Assembly (NCBI GenBank): GCA_035771175.1
Contig: CM069593.1
Span: forward strand, 42,655,741-42,719,740
Origin: Paratinospora sagittata
Lineage: Eukaryota > Streptophyta > Magnoliopsida > Ranunculales > Menispermaceae
Direction of reading: 5' to 3'
DNA: 64,000 nt
The notes under the pieces: generated by a model
What the model was told of the DNA's origin: nothing
Seen by the model: only the letters and a program-made list of their open reading frames with translations
The model's database searches: none
Part shown: one piece after another, positions 10,301 to 22,300 of the stretch
How the letters are laid out: each line of letters begins with the position of its first letter
Position numbering within the stretch: position 1 is the stretch's first letter
Made by a program: the position numbers and the translations under genes

Positions 10301-13300
10301 GGTCCTAATCTAAGCTTGGTCAATTGGTTCAAGGACCTTTAAAGGTCAACATAGGGGCTAAACTAGCATCCATGAAATTTTAGTGCATCCATGAAATGCT
10401 CTTAACTACTCTGGCTCAAATAGAATTCTGCTCCTAGGGGAATCTCCACTACCACTTACCCACCAAGGCCTGATTCCTCAAAATGAAATTGCCAACAACT
10501 AGTCCACCTTGATCAACCCTCTTCCTCTCTGTGGACCATGCCACAAGGTGACTTGTGTTTGTAGATTCCTCCCCCTTCCATAAAAAGTTTCTAACTAACT
10601 TTTCCATGATGTTTGCCACTCCCCTTGGGATTCGAAATATGGAGAGATAGTATGTAGGAAGTTCATCTAATACTGCCTTGATCAAAGTTAGCTTCCTTTG
10701 GATAAAAAAAATCATTTTCCATCATTCTAGTTTGCGCGAAATCTTTGCCACCATAGGATGCCAAAACTCCTTAATAGGGTTCCCACCCAGAGGAATTCCA
10801 AGATACATCATTGGCCAAGTAGCCTAGGGCACCCAATTTGCGAAGCACCCTGTCGAATGGTGGAATCGTCCACCCTAATTCCTGTGATTTGGCTTTTAGA
10901 GATGTTGATCTCCATACCCGAAATCCAACAAAAGCACTTTACGAATTGCATCAAGTTATGTAGACTATGGTTGTTGTTCTCAACGAAGAATATTGTATCA
11001 TTCGTAAATTGAAGATGAGAGACCTCCGCCTTCTCCCTACCCACAAAAAATTCTGCAATCAACGAGGAATCTTTGGCTTTTTCCATCATTCTACTTAGCA
11101 CATCCACCACCAATGTAAATAGAAAAGGAGATAACGGATCCCCTTGTCTTAATCCCCTCTTACCTACAATTTTATCACTTGGTTTCCCGTTAAAAATATT
11201 GAGTTTGTTTCATTCTTTAAGCATCCAATTATTTATCTTCTCCATCTTGCTGCAAAACCTTTCCTTTCTAGAATAAACTCGAGGAAGTCCCAATTTACCA
11301 TATCGTATGCCTTGGAAAAATCAAGTTTGAATATCTTCCACTACTTCATCAGCTATCAAAATGGCGTCCACTTTCTGTCGCCCTTGCACAAAAGCATCTG
11401 ATGAGAAACTATCGTCTTATGAAGGATCTACCTCTATCTATTAGTTAATACCTTAACAACAATTTTCTGAAGGCTTGTCGTCAGGCTAATGTGCCTTTAA
11501 TCCTCCACCTTCCTAGAATTGGTTTTCTTTAAAATGAGACATGTATGTCTCGTTTGTGCATTTATTTATCACGTCACTGTCAAAGAATTCTTCCATAGCC
11601 CATCAATTCCCCCTTCATCATGTCCCAACACTCTTGAAAGAAAGTCAAGGAAAAGCCATCGGGTTCTGGAGCCTTATTTCCTTCACACTTAAACATTGCT
11701 TGGTGGATCTCATCTTCCTGAAATGGTTGCTCCAACATAGCACTATCTTCCTCACCAATTTGGCTCCAAGTGATACCATCCACACCCCGTGATTAGGAGA
11801 ACAACCTTTGAAAGCAGTTAACAACTTCTTCCACAATTTTGCTCTCACCATCAACAATGTGCTAGATTGATGCATCAACAATGGTAATAGATACCCGCTC
11901 GTCTACTACTTAAGATATGGTGGAAGAACTTAAAGTTTGCGTCCCCCTCCTGCAAACCATTTCAAGCTAGATTTCATCAAGTTTGATTTATCTTCCTTAG
12001 TACACAGTTGCCACAATATTGCCTTCACATTCCTTCTTTCTTGAGCTAGTGCTTCACACCAACGTGGACCCTCCTCTTCCCTATCTAAAGCTTGAAGACG
12101 GACTTCCAAATCCCTTTTTGCTTCCTCCACCCCAATACACATTATCCTCCACTCCCTTAATTTGCCTTTCAATACCTTGAGTTTTTGCATAAAGCTAAAT
12201 CCTTCCCACCTCGGCGGGTTGGTATCCCTCCACCATTTGGATACCTTTGCCTTAATATCTGGCTGTTCAATCCATTTGTAATTGAATATAAAGGGGAAGG
12301 ACGGAGTAGTATCCAAAATAATAAGCCGATGATAAAAAAACGAACCTCCCACCGACATCTTGTCTATAGAATGGAACCCGCAACCCTAGAAAAGTTTTCC
12401 CAACCTACAACAAACTGGATGTAGTCAAAAGTTAGACCATGTGAACTTTGCATTCAAGAGATCAAGATCTTTGTACTCTTAACTTGTGAATGAGTGAGTC
12501 AAACTCCCACATGCTTCGAGTGATCCTACTGCTGTTTAATTTCTCATTGAGATTCCTGACCGTGTTAAAATCGCCTCCAATGCACCATCTATTGCCACAT
12601 AAACTTGACAATCTTGCAATCTAAAATAAAAATCTCGAATCTCGTAGCTCTATTGTTTGGATGATATACCCCTGTTAGCCATCAATTTATATCGCCTTTG
12701 ATATGAATAGAGACTGAGAAGTCCCCCACCAATTTATCAGAAACTTGCACTAACCTAACATCTCAAGCTACCAAAAGTTCCCCAGTCGTACCCACTACCA
12801 ATAAAACACCCAAATTTTAAATTTGGAAAGCCATAGATTACCGATCAATTCTCTACTAATTTGGGATCTTTGTACTTGTAAATAATAATATATGGATTTT
12901 GTTTCCCAATAGTTCTTTTAAGGATCCTCCTCTTGTCCTTGGGGCCACAGACTTTGATGTTCCATGAGACGATCTACATAATCCGATCCAATTGCCCAAC
13001 ACCCTTTGAATGTCCTCATTACACATCAGCCGCAGAAATTTGCAGTTGCTGCTCGCGCTTGGAACTCGGTGAATTTTCTTTTATGCATTCCTCTATCCTG
13101 ACCAACCCCAGTTTCATCACATTCAAGAATCCCGCCACCACATTGTTCGTCAATAAAGTGTCTACCCCATGAAACTCATTTTGCCCACCACCCTTGACGC
13201 CCTTGCCTACTCCATACCCCTTTTGTCCTGAGCGCCATCACATTGCACTGACCAATCTTGAGGGATGCTATTTGGGTTTGGGTCAAATATGGTGGCTCGG

Positions 13301-16300
13301 ATGCACTCAGATTGTCACACCCCGCCCGGACGCCCCTAAATCGGTGGAACGCTCACAGGCGAGGAACAAATGCATTGTAACAGTTACCGAGTGCGCAAGT
13401 ACACAATTTGAGTACAAATCTGATTTCATTAATTTCAAAATGTATTTTGTACAAAATGTAATTGAGGGAACATTCTCTCAAAATCTCCCTAATAAATAAG
13501 CAAGGGGTATAAAATGAGGGCCCAAACACCTCCACCCAATCCACCCTAGACTCCTGTAAAAATGGTTAACAACGGGGTGAGCTATTGCCCAGTGGGTAAA
13601 ATAGTTCGGGAATATGACAATTAATAAAGAAGACTTCATAATCAAACATCACATATACACAACATAGCATCATAAACAGTACAACGTGGCTTAACAAGAA
13701 TGTATGCATAACATTGTCTCGTAATGGTTCTGTGATCGTTCATCACCTTGGGTTCACGTACAGATGTCCATCCCCACGTAATCCTGGGTTCACATTGTAC
13801 GTTCATCTCTAGCGAAACATCAATAATAGTGAGCACAATTGCTCCAATAACTATTCCATAGATCACAAACCACTTACATCCCTAGGCGGTTCTTATTTCA
13901 TGTATGATGACTATGCATGAGCAGGTCTGGTCTTTACTAATATTAAACAGGATTTGGCAACGTCTGGTGATACTTATCAGGGTCGGCATCACCACGTGCG
14001 TTGTTAGGGTGTCCAATATCACTTATACGAGCAAATAGTTTTTAAATAGGACCAACCAGACCAGTCTCCAGGTCGAGAGGTGGGAACACAAAGTCCCGCT
14101 TAAATACCAAGTCTTCTAGAGCAGCAAGCTGCCTCTCGTTCACTATTCAAAGTTACTGAGGACAAGACTAAGTCTGGTTGAGTCAAATTGACCACTAATC
14201 TGGCGTAGTAATAGTGTAATACATAAGACTCCAAATATGAAGGCATAACTATGATATGTATAAACATTATACGCAATAATGCAGTGTAAATGAATAATAG
14301 ACATAATGATAAATGAATGAAAACTTTATTAAAAGTCATAAGACACGCAAACCTATGTTTCGTTGCCCACCTTCAGATAATACTTCTTTTCAAAACTAAC
14401 GCTTCTTCCCAAGCAGAACCGCTTTGTACCGCAAAGAGAGTCTCTAAGAGAGAGTCTTAAAAAGAGGAGAGAGAAAATCACAACAAGAGTGATGGAAACC
14501 AACCAAGGAGAAAGAGAGAGAAGAAATGAGTTGTGGTGTGAAAATGAGAGGGGGGGAGGAGTCCTTTCATAGAAAAAGACATGCCTGAAGCGTTGGGTTT
14601 TCGCCCGAACGTTTGGGCGATGACAAGAAGGTTCGGGCTCTTCGCCCAAATGTTCGGGCAATGCACATTTTTTTATTTTTATTTTTATTTTATTTTTTTG
14701 TAAACCGGGGGTATTACATTCTATCCCCTTAAAAGAATTTCGCCATCGAAATTTCAGTCCATGTAGTGATGATTGTTGTCTTCGTGAGATTCACCGCTTT
14801 TGTCATCATTTATTTCATCAGGGTATTGCTGGTAAGGTCCCTGAATTATACTGTGGCCAATGGAATCCTCGACATCATCAAACAATGGAGAGCAAATGAA
14901 ATTGAATTCGTCCGCAGAAGGTTCCGACATTTGCCTGACAGATGGTGGTGTAAGGCATTACAAGTTGCAGCGTTTCAGGGGAGGTAGGTTGAGTGGCGGA
15001 ATGCTTTTTCGTGCAGTTGCCCGAATTCGGCCGCTTGGTAATTTTGGTAGGAGATCTTGCCAGGATGAGGGGACTAGATTGTTTCAGGCAATTTCGTTAC
15101 GATATAGCCATACACGCTTTCGCGATAGGGATTGTTGCCGCTGAGGCGAGGGAGTTGGTGATGCAAAGAAAATGTGGTTTGTTTATGAACTTGAAGGAGC
15201 CTCCATTGGTTGCCAAGCAAGCCATGACGTGTATGGTTCATTACTCCCGTCGGTGTTGTTTTCAGACATTTGCATGGTTATTTAAATGAAACGATATATT
15301 AAGATATTGTAAAGGAAGTTTCATAATTTCATTGATTAGTGAAATAGTACAATGTATCACATCATCAATTATTACTAGAAAATAATTCGGGGTATTTCTG
15401 TTTAATTGTTTCTTCTACTTCCCAAGTTGCTTCCTCTACTCCGTGGTGATCCCAGAGTACTTTTACAAGTGGAATGCTACGTCGCCTCAATTCTTGAGTT
15501 TTCCTATCCAGAATTTGTATCGCTCTCTCTTGGTATTTGTTTCCTTCTTCAACCTGAACTTCGACCAGAGGGATGATATGAGAAGGATCAGGGCGATACT
15601 TTCGAAGCATGAATACATGAAAAACGTCATGAACTTTAGACATGGATGAGGGAAAATATAGTCGATAGGCTAGTTTGCCAATACGTTCGACGATCTTAAA
15701 TGGGCCAATGCATCGTGGAGAGAGCTTTCCTTTGATCCCGAAGCGTTTGACACCTTTGGTAGGCTGGACTTTTAGAAAAACAAAGTCCCCTTTGTCAAAT
15801 TCTAGATGTTGTCTCCGCTTGTAAACATAGCTCTTCTGTCGACTTTGTGCTACACGCAGTCGCTCCTTTACTAGTCTGATCTTCTCAGAAGTCTCTTGAA
15901 CTAGTTCTGGCCCCAATTACAGTCGATCAACCATGTCTAACCAGCATACCGGAGATCTGGAAGGGCGACCATAGAGAGTCTCGTATGGTGCCATGCCAAT
16001 ACTTGATTGGTAGCTGTTGTTGTATGCAAACTCAACCAAATGTAAGTGCTTTGCCCATCCTTCATCAAAGTCCAATATGGAACATCGTTACATGTCCTCC
16101 AAGATTTGGATTAAACGCTTTGACTGCCCATCGGTCTGTGGGTGAAAAGCTGTGCTCATGGTAATCTTGGAGCCCATTCTACGCTGGAAACTTTGCCAAA
16201 ATTTTGATGTGAATCGAGGGTCTCGATCAGAGACGATCGTGAGTGGTATGCCATGGAGGCGTACAATATCTTTTTCATACAATTTGGCTAGCTTGGCGGG

Positions 16301-19300
16301 GTTATCCGTGAATTTTATTGGTAAAAAGTGTGCAGACTTTGTAAGTCTGTTAATGATAACCCAAATTGCATCTTGCCCTTTATTATTTCGAGGTAAGGCC
16401 GTAACAAAATCCATTGCTATGTCCTCCCACTTCCATTCTCCAATAGGTAAAGGCTGGAGAAGTCCGGAAGGAAGTCTGCGTTTTGCCTTTACTTGTTGGC
16501 AAACGAGATATCGAGCAACAAAGTCTGCAATAGCCTTCTTCATTCCAGAGTACCAGAATTGTCGCTTGACATCTTTGTACATTTTGTCTCCCTCAGGATG
16601 CATAGCAAACCTCGAGAAATGCATTTCAGTGAGTACTTCTTTTCGAACTTCAGGATCGTTCGGTAGGCAGAGACGTTTTTTGTAGAAAATTGCTCCGTCA
16701 TCGGAGACTGACCAGTGGGAAAGGTCTTGTCTGCTGAGGATGAGTTCTCTTTTCTCCATTAATATGGGGTCGTTGGCTTGAGCAGCTGAAGTTTTTCGAA
16801 TAAGCTCAGAGTTGGCTGATAATTGGGAGAGTCGTGATCTTCCTCCCTCCTCAATGAGCTGTAAGTTAAAATTCTCCATCTTCGTAGCCAACTTCCCCAT
16901 TTCAAAGTTAAGTGTACAATCATCAACATAAGGTTTTCTACTAAGGGCATCAGCCACAACGTTGGCTTTTCTCGGATGGTATTGGAGCTGAAAGTTATAA
17001 TCTTTCAAAAATTCCAACCATTGTCTTTGGCGGAGGTTTAGGTCTTTCTGAGTGTAGATGTACTCGAGGCTCTTGTGATCCAAGAAGACCTCAAACCGTT
17101 CACCGTATAGGTAGTGACGCCATAACTTCAGTGTGAATACGGCAGCTCCAAGTTCCAAGTCACGCGTTGGGTAATTACTCTCATGAATCTTTAGTTGTCT
17201 AGAAGCATATGCAACAAGTTGGCCATCTTGCTTTAATACTGCACCTAAGCCCTGGAGAGAGGCGTCGGTGTATAGTAAAAATTCAACTCCATTTCTTGGA
17301 GTGATTAGTACTGGTGCTGTCGTGAGGCGTTTTTTCAATTCCTTGAATGACGATTCACAGGCTGCGTTCCAGATGAATCGTATGTGTTTCCGAGTGAGCT
17401 TGGTCATAGGTTCAACAATCTTGAAGAAGTCCTTGATGAAGCGTCTGTAGTAGCCAGCTAAACCAAGAAAACTCCGAATTTGAGTAACAATGGTAGGTTC
17501 CTTCCAATTTAATACCACTTCAACTTTTGAAGGATCCACTTCATTGCCATTGCCTGAAACCACATGACCTAGGAATTGAACTCTCTTTACCCAAAATTCG
17601 CACTTACTCAACTTTGCATATAACTGATGGTTTCTTAGGGTTTGGAGGACAATCCTCAGATGTATCTTATGGTCTTCCTCTATTGGTAAATATACCAAGA
17701 TGTCATCTACAAAGACCACCACGAATCGGTCTAAATATGGTCTAAGATGCGGTTCATTAAATCCATGAACGCTGTAGGTGCATTTGTTAGACCGAACGAC
17801 ATGACTAAGAACTTGTAATGACCGTGCCGAGTTCTGAAAGCCGTTTTATTTATGTCTAACTCTCTGATCCAGAGTTGATGATAGTCGGATCGTAAATCAA
17901 TCTTAGAGAAGTATTTGGTCTCTCTAAGTTGGATGAACAAGTCATCGATCCTGGGCAATGGGTATCTGTTTTTGATGGTTACATTATTCAATTTGCTATA
18001 GTCGATGCAAAGTCGTAACGAACCATCCTTTTTGCGAACGAACAAAACTGGAGTGCCCCAGGGTGATGAACTTTTTCTAATGAAGCAGTACTCTTCAATT
18101 CCTTCAGTTGTTTGTCCAACTCAACCAACACGACTTTGGACATTCTGTATGGTGGAATTGAGATGGGTTCAGTCCCTCGTATGAGTTTGATCTCAAAATC
18201 GAATTCTCGAATTGGAGGTAGACCATAAAGGTCATTTAGAAAAATCGTTGGGAATTCAGATATGATCGGGACATCATGTACTTCAAGAGGGTATAGTGAT
18301 GATGATTCATTGTCATCACCAAGGGATAGGGCTCGGAGCTATACCTTGAGGAGTGCGACAGTCGAGTTGTGTATACATTTTTGCGTTCCCTGAATTTTGA
18401 AAAACTCCCCAGTGGGCGAGGTTAACTGAACTTGTTTTTTCAAACAATCAATTTTAGCATTCAGTGGTGCTAACCAGTCCATGCCGAGGATGATGTCGAA
18501 GTCTTTTGTGTCCATCACTAGGAGATCTGCATAAATTATCTGTTCTGACATTTAAAGTTCTCATCTAAAACATTTCATTTTCACGTCAGTACCCGATCCT
18601 ATTGGTGTTGAGACATATATTGTGAAGTTGGTGGGTTCAGGTTGCAACCCCAAATGTCTTACCAATGCAGAAGATATAAAGGAGTGCGTAGCACCCGAAT
18701 CAAACAAGACATGCACCATTGTATTGAACAAAGGAAATGCACCTTCCACTACATTGTTGTCTGAAAGGGGTTGTTGAGCGATAGCATACGCTCTGCCCTG
18801 TTGCCTTTGCCCCTAGTTCTGATTGGGCTGGGCGTTAGCAGCATGTGGGGTTTGTTGGACTGGGAGTGCAGGAACTGGCTGCTGCGGTTGTGGAGGGTAG
18901 GGACAAATGCTTTTTACATGCCCCTGCTGGCCGCAGTTGTAACAAGTCAGCCTATGATGTTGAGGCGCTTGTTGTCGGTTCTGTTGACTGTGCTGATTGT
19001 GGTGTTGTTGGCCACCACCTCTGCCATTGCCATTTCGACTACCACCCCTGCCATTGTGGCCTCCTCTGTTATGATTATGAAAACCCTGATGGCCAGGGTT
19101 AGAAGTTTCAGTCGCAGATGCCGTGGCCTCGTGTTTTTGCACGGGGGTTGGGAGGGCTGGGTTTGAATTCAGGTAGGGCTTCTTCTTGTTGCCCTGCTGG
19201 GCAAAATTTGCCACTTGTTTTCCTCAGTTCTTCTTTGTTCTTGCTCTGTTTTCTCTTGCTCAAAGTTCATGGCCATATTGACTAGCTCCCTGTAATTCTT

Positions 19301-22300
19301 GAGATCCAAGATTGACAGGGCCTGTCGAATGTCTGGACGAAGGCCATTATAGAATTTCTCGACATTATCTCGCTCCATTGAGATGGTGGAGAGAGAGAAG
19401 ACCGATAGTTCCTTGAACCTGACAGCATACTCTCGGACTGTCATGCTGCCCTGGTAAAGCCTAGCAAACTCCTGGCGTCTTTGCCTCTTCACTGCGCTAG
19501 GGAAGTACTCATCAATGAACAATGACTCAAACTCCAGCCAAGTCATGTCTGTTACATTGACCCTTGGGTCTTCCTTCACCGTTATCCACCAAGTGTTAGC
19601 TCCGCCAATATGTTGGTAGGAATCTAGTGAAATTTGTTGACCCTCGTTGACTCCCATAGCCTCAAGAGTCTTTTTTGACTCATCAAGCCATTTCAATGTT
19701 TCATCCGCATCAATGGTGCCAGCAAAGGTAATGGGCTGTAGCCTTTTATACTTCGTGATCTGGTCGGTTTGGCTCTCCGAGCCAGATCGAACAGGTGCCT
19801 GTATGGTGACCACCCGGCTGGTCGTAATCTCACAGACGACCGTTTGTATTGTCACTTTCATCGCCTTAATGAATCCGGCGAAAAAGTGTTCCATGCCCGG
19901 AGGCATGACTAAGGGTGTAGGTTGAGGTGGCACTGCCTGTCCAGAAGTAGTGGCAGTGTCGTGTGTGATCCGCTCTGTCCTCGGAGGCGGCGGTTTTTGA
20001 TTTTGTGTCTCAGGAGGTGCCTCCTCTGTTGGACGGACTAAGCGTGACTGTCCTCTTTTTCTGGGTTGTATTTTTCTCACTGGTAAAGAGAAAAATAGAA
20101 CTCTGCTTTAGGAAACGTAGCCAAGTATAGTGGTATGATATTCTCAGTAATAAGTTCGAGAGTTCTGCAATTATAAAACCACCTTATTTTTTAGGTATGG
20201 CGTAAGGTTTTGGTGAGGAATCAAAGAATCTTATGTGCCTCGTATATTTGGCCATGGAATAAAAAAAACAAGGTTAAGAGTGTTTATATAATAAGTATAA
20301 ATTTTGAAAGTATTTCAAATATTTTGGTTATGGTTTTTGTGAACATACTTACCTTTTTGAAAATCCATACGAGTCATAGATATTCGAAGATTAGCCTCGG
20401 TAAATGCCCTGGTCTAACGTTCTATCGCATTCTTATGTGTTCAAATTCTTTTCCTTAGTCTTTTCGGTTATTATCCAAATTTGTGTGTCCCATACCACAT
20501 AAATTTGGTAATAAGGGATTCAACCAAGTTAAGTTGTATGAACACGGTCTCTACAAAACATCGGCTGGAGAGGTGTTCACTAGTAGTATCATCCAAGTTT
20601 ACTCGTCTCATACCGTGTAAACTTAGTGATAATGTTAGTAATTCAACTTTCCCCAAATGCTTTTTCACACAAGGTTGTGAGTTTTCTTACTTCTACGTTT
20701 TATTTGGTATCTTCCAATTTTGTTGTGTCCCATACCACTCTAAAGTTAGTGATACAAAAGAAAAATAATGGTTGTAAGTCGGCCCACCAAACATAGTCTT
20801 AAACAAAACATTTCATTTGTAAATTTTTTTTTTACAATGCCAGTAATTTTCCTAGTTTCCTTGCCTACTGTTCCGCCTAGTTCTCCTACTAGTTGCGGAG
20901 TGACTACTAGAAGAAGGTTGAGGGGCGTTCTGCCGTTCTTCTAAGGTCTGCATACGATTTATCAAAGATCTATACCTGTCACGTATTTCAACGACACAAG
21001 ACATCATAAACTGTAATGGGTCATTTGGGTTAGTTGGTTGTCCCCTCGGGGGAGGGTAGGCAGGTTGTCCCATCGACGGATGGTAGGTCGGTTGTCCCGT
21101 AGGTGGAGGGTAGGCTGTAGGCATTGTTGAAAAATGTTGGCCGGATAGTTGACCCATTGGTGGAGGGTAGTTGGTTTGATTATATGAGGTTTCCCTAACT
21201 GGGACTTTTTGGAAGGTTGGATTTGCTTGAGTCGGAAAGTTTTGAAAAAGTGGACTCATCGGGTATCCTGTCTTCCGAAGTTCAGTGCCGCTCAATTTTG
21301 AGGTGGTTGGTTTGCAGGAAATTATGGAGTCGGCTGGTAGGGTACCTCAGGAGTTGGAAACCCTTGAAACGTCTTATTGCCTTGGGCTCGGGGGTTCCAG
21401 AAAGGTGGATTTACCGGAACTCCCTGTTCGTCTTGATTTGGCTGGGGTTGCTCAAATTTTCCTTTTGGGTTCCCAAAGATTTCTTCCTCCGTGACCCATT
21501 GATGATTGGGTTATTCATTGTTTGGGTCTGTGTTCTTTTCAGTCCTCTGACTTGTTTCCTTATTTTGCGCTCCTTTGGTAGGAATCTTGCGCCAACTACA
21601 CTCTGTGTTATCACTAGCCCTTTCATTGTTTTCCTCTAAAGTGGCGCCAAATAATTCTTCATCGGTCACCCCTCCTTTTGTGTTGATAATTTTGGAATAG
21701 GAGGCTGGTGTAACATCTTTAGGAATTGGTACAAATGATTCATCAAAGGTGCTAAGGTTTGCCTCGACTAGCAGCTTCATGATTAAAGCTCCATAGCCGA
21801 TGTATTCTTTTTTTGTAGGGTTTTGAGTTACTCTTGCCATTTGCTGGACAATGATGTGAGGTAGGGAGATGGAGATTTCCTTGTTTATGCAGTATAGGAC
21901 AAGGAGTTGAGCCCTTGACATTGTACTTCTGCTCACTACTTCAGGCAGGATGTTATCGACCACAACCTTCCCAAGGCCTGCAAGGGTTGGTTTTAAGAGA
22001 TTATTTGGGAAGCGAGAGTATGTCTTTTCGGTGTACGCCTTCTGGGTGAGGAAGTTGAATAGTTGTTCCATTAATTCAGCGATCTCAACAACAACCTGAG
22101 TTTCATGTGGGTCAATGATCTTGTTTCCTATGGGGATTGCCATTAGTCGAGAAATAACTTCAACGCTGATGGAAATTTTTACTCCCTTGACCTGTGTCTC
22201 CAAGATAGGGTTGATTCCTTCCTCTTGGAGTCCCACAACATTCATGTTGTCGTAGAATGCCCTTACCAAGTTGAGGGAGACAAAACCCTCAACATTAGTT

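Noticed and set aside
14766..15289. Overlapping plus-strand ORFs (73-98 codons) beside the 3' LTR
   Set aside because: Antisense to the element's 3' UTR, no recognisable motif, no splice or promoter context.
16152..16685. 177-codon plus-strand ORF
   Set aside because: Shadow of the integrase coding sequence on the opposite strand.
18771..19166. 131-codon plus-strand ORF with hydrophobic runs
   Set aside because: Antisense of the gag zinc-knuckle region; composition is a by-product of Gly/Asn/Gln codons.
20471..20760. Hairpin array as a CRISPR
   Set aside because: Only three diverged units, spacing about 120 bp, nuclear plant context, inside a retrotransposon.
21217..21639. 140-codon plus-strand ORF that looks membrane-like
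   Set aside because: Antisense shadow of the extra ORF of the Gypsy element.
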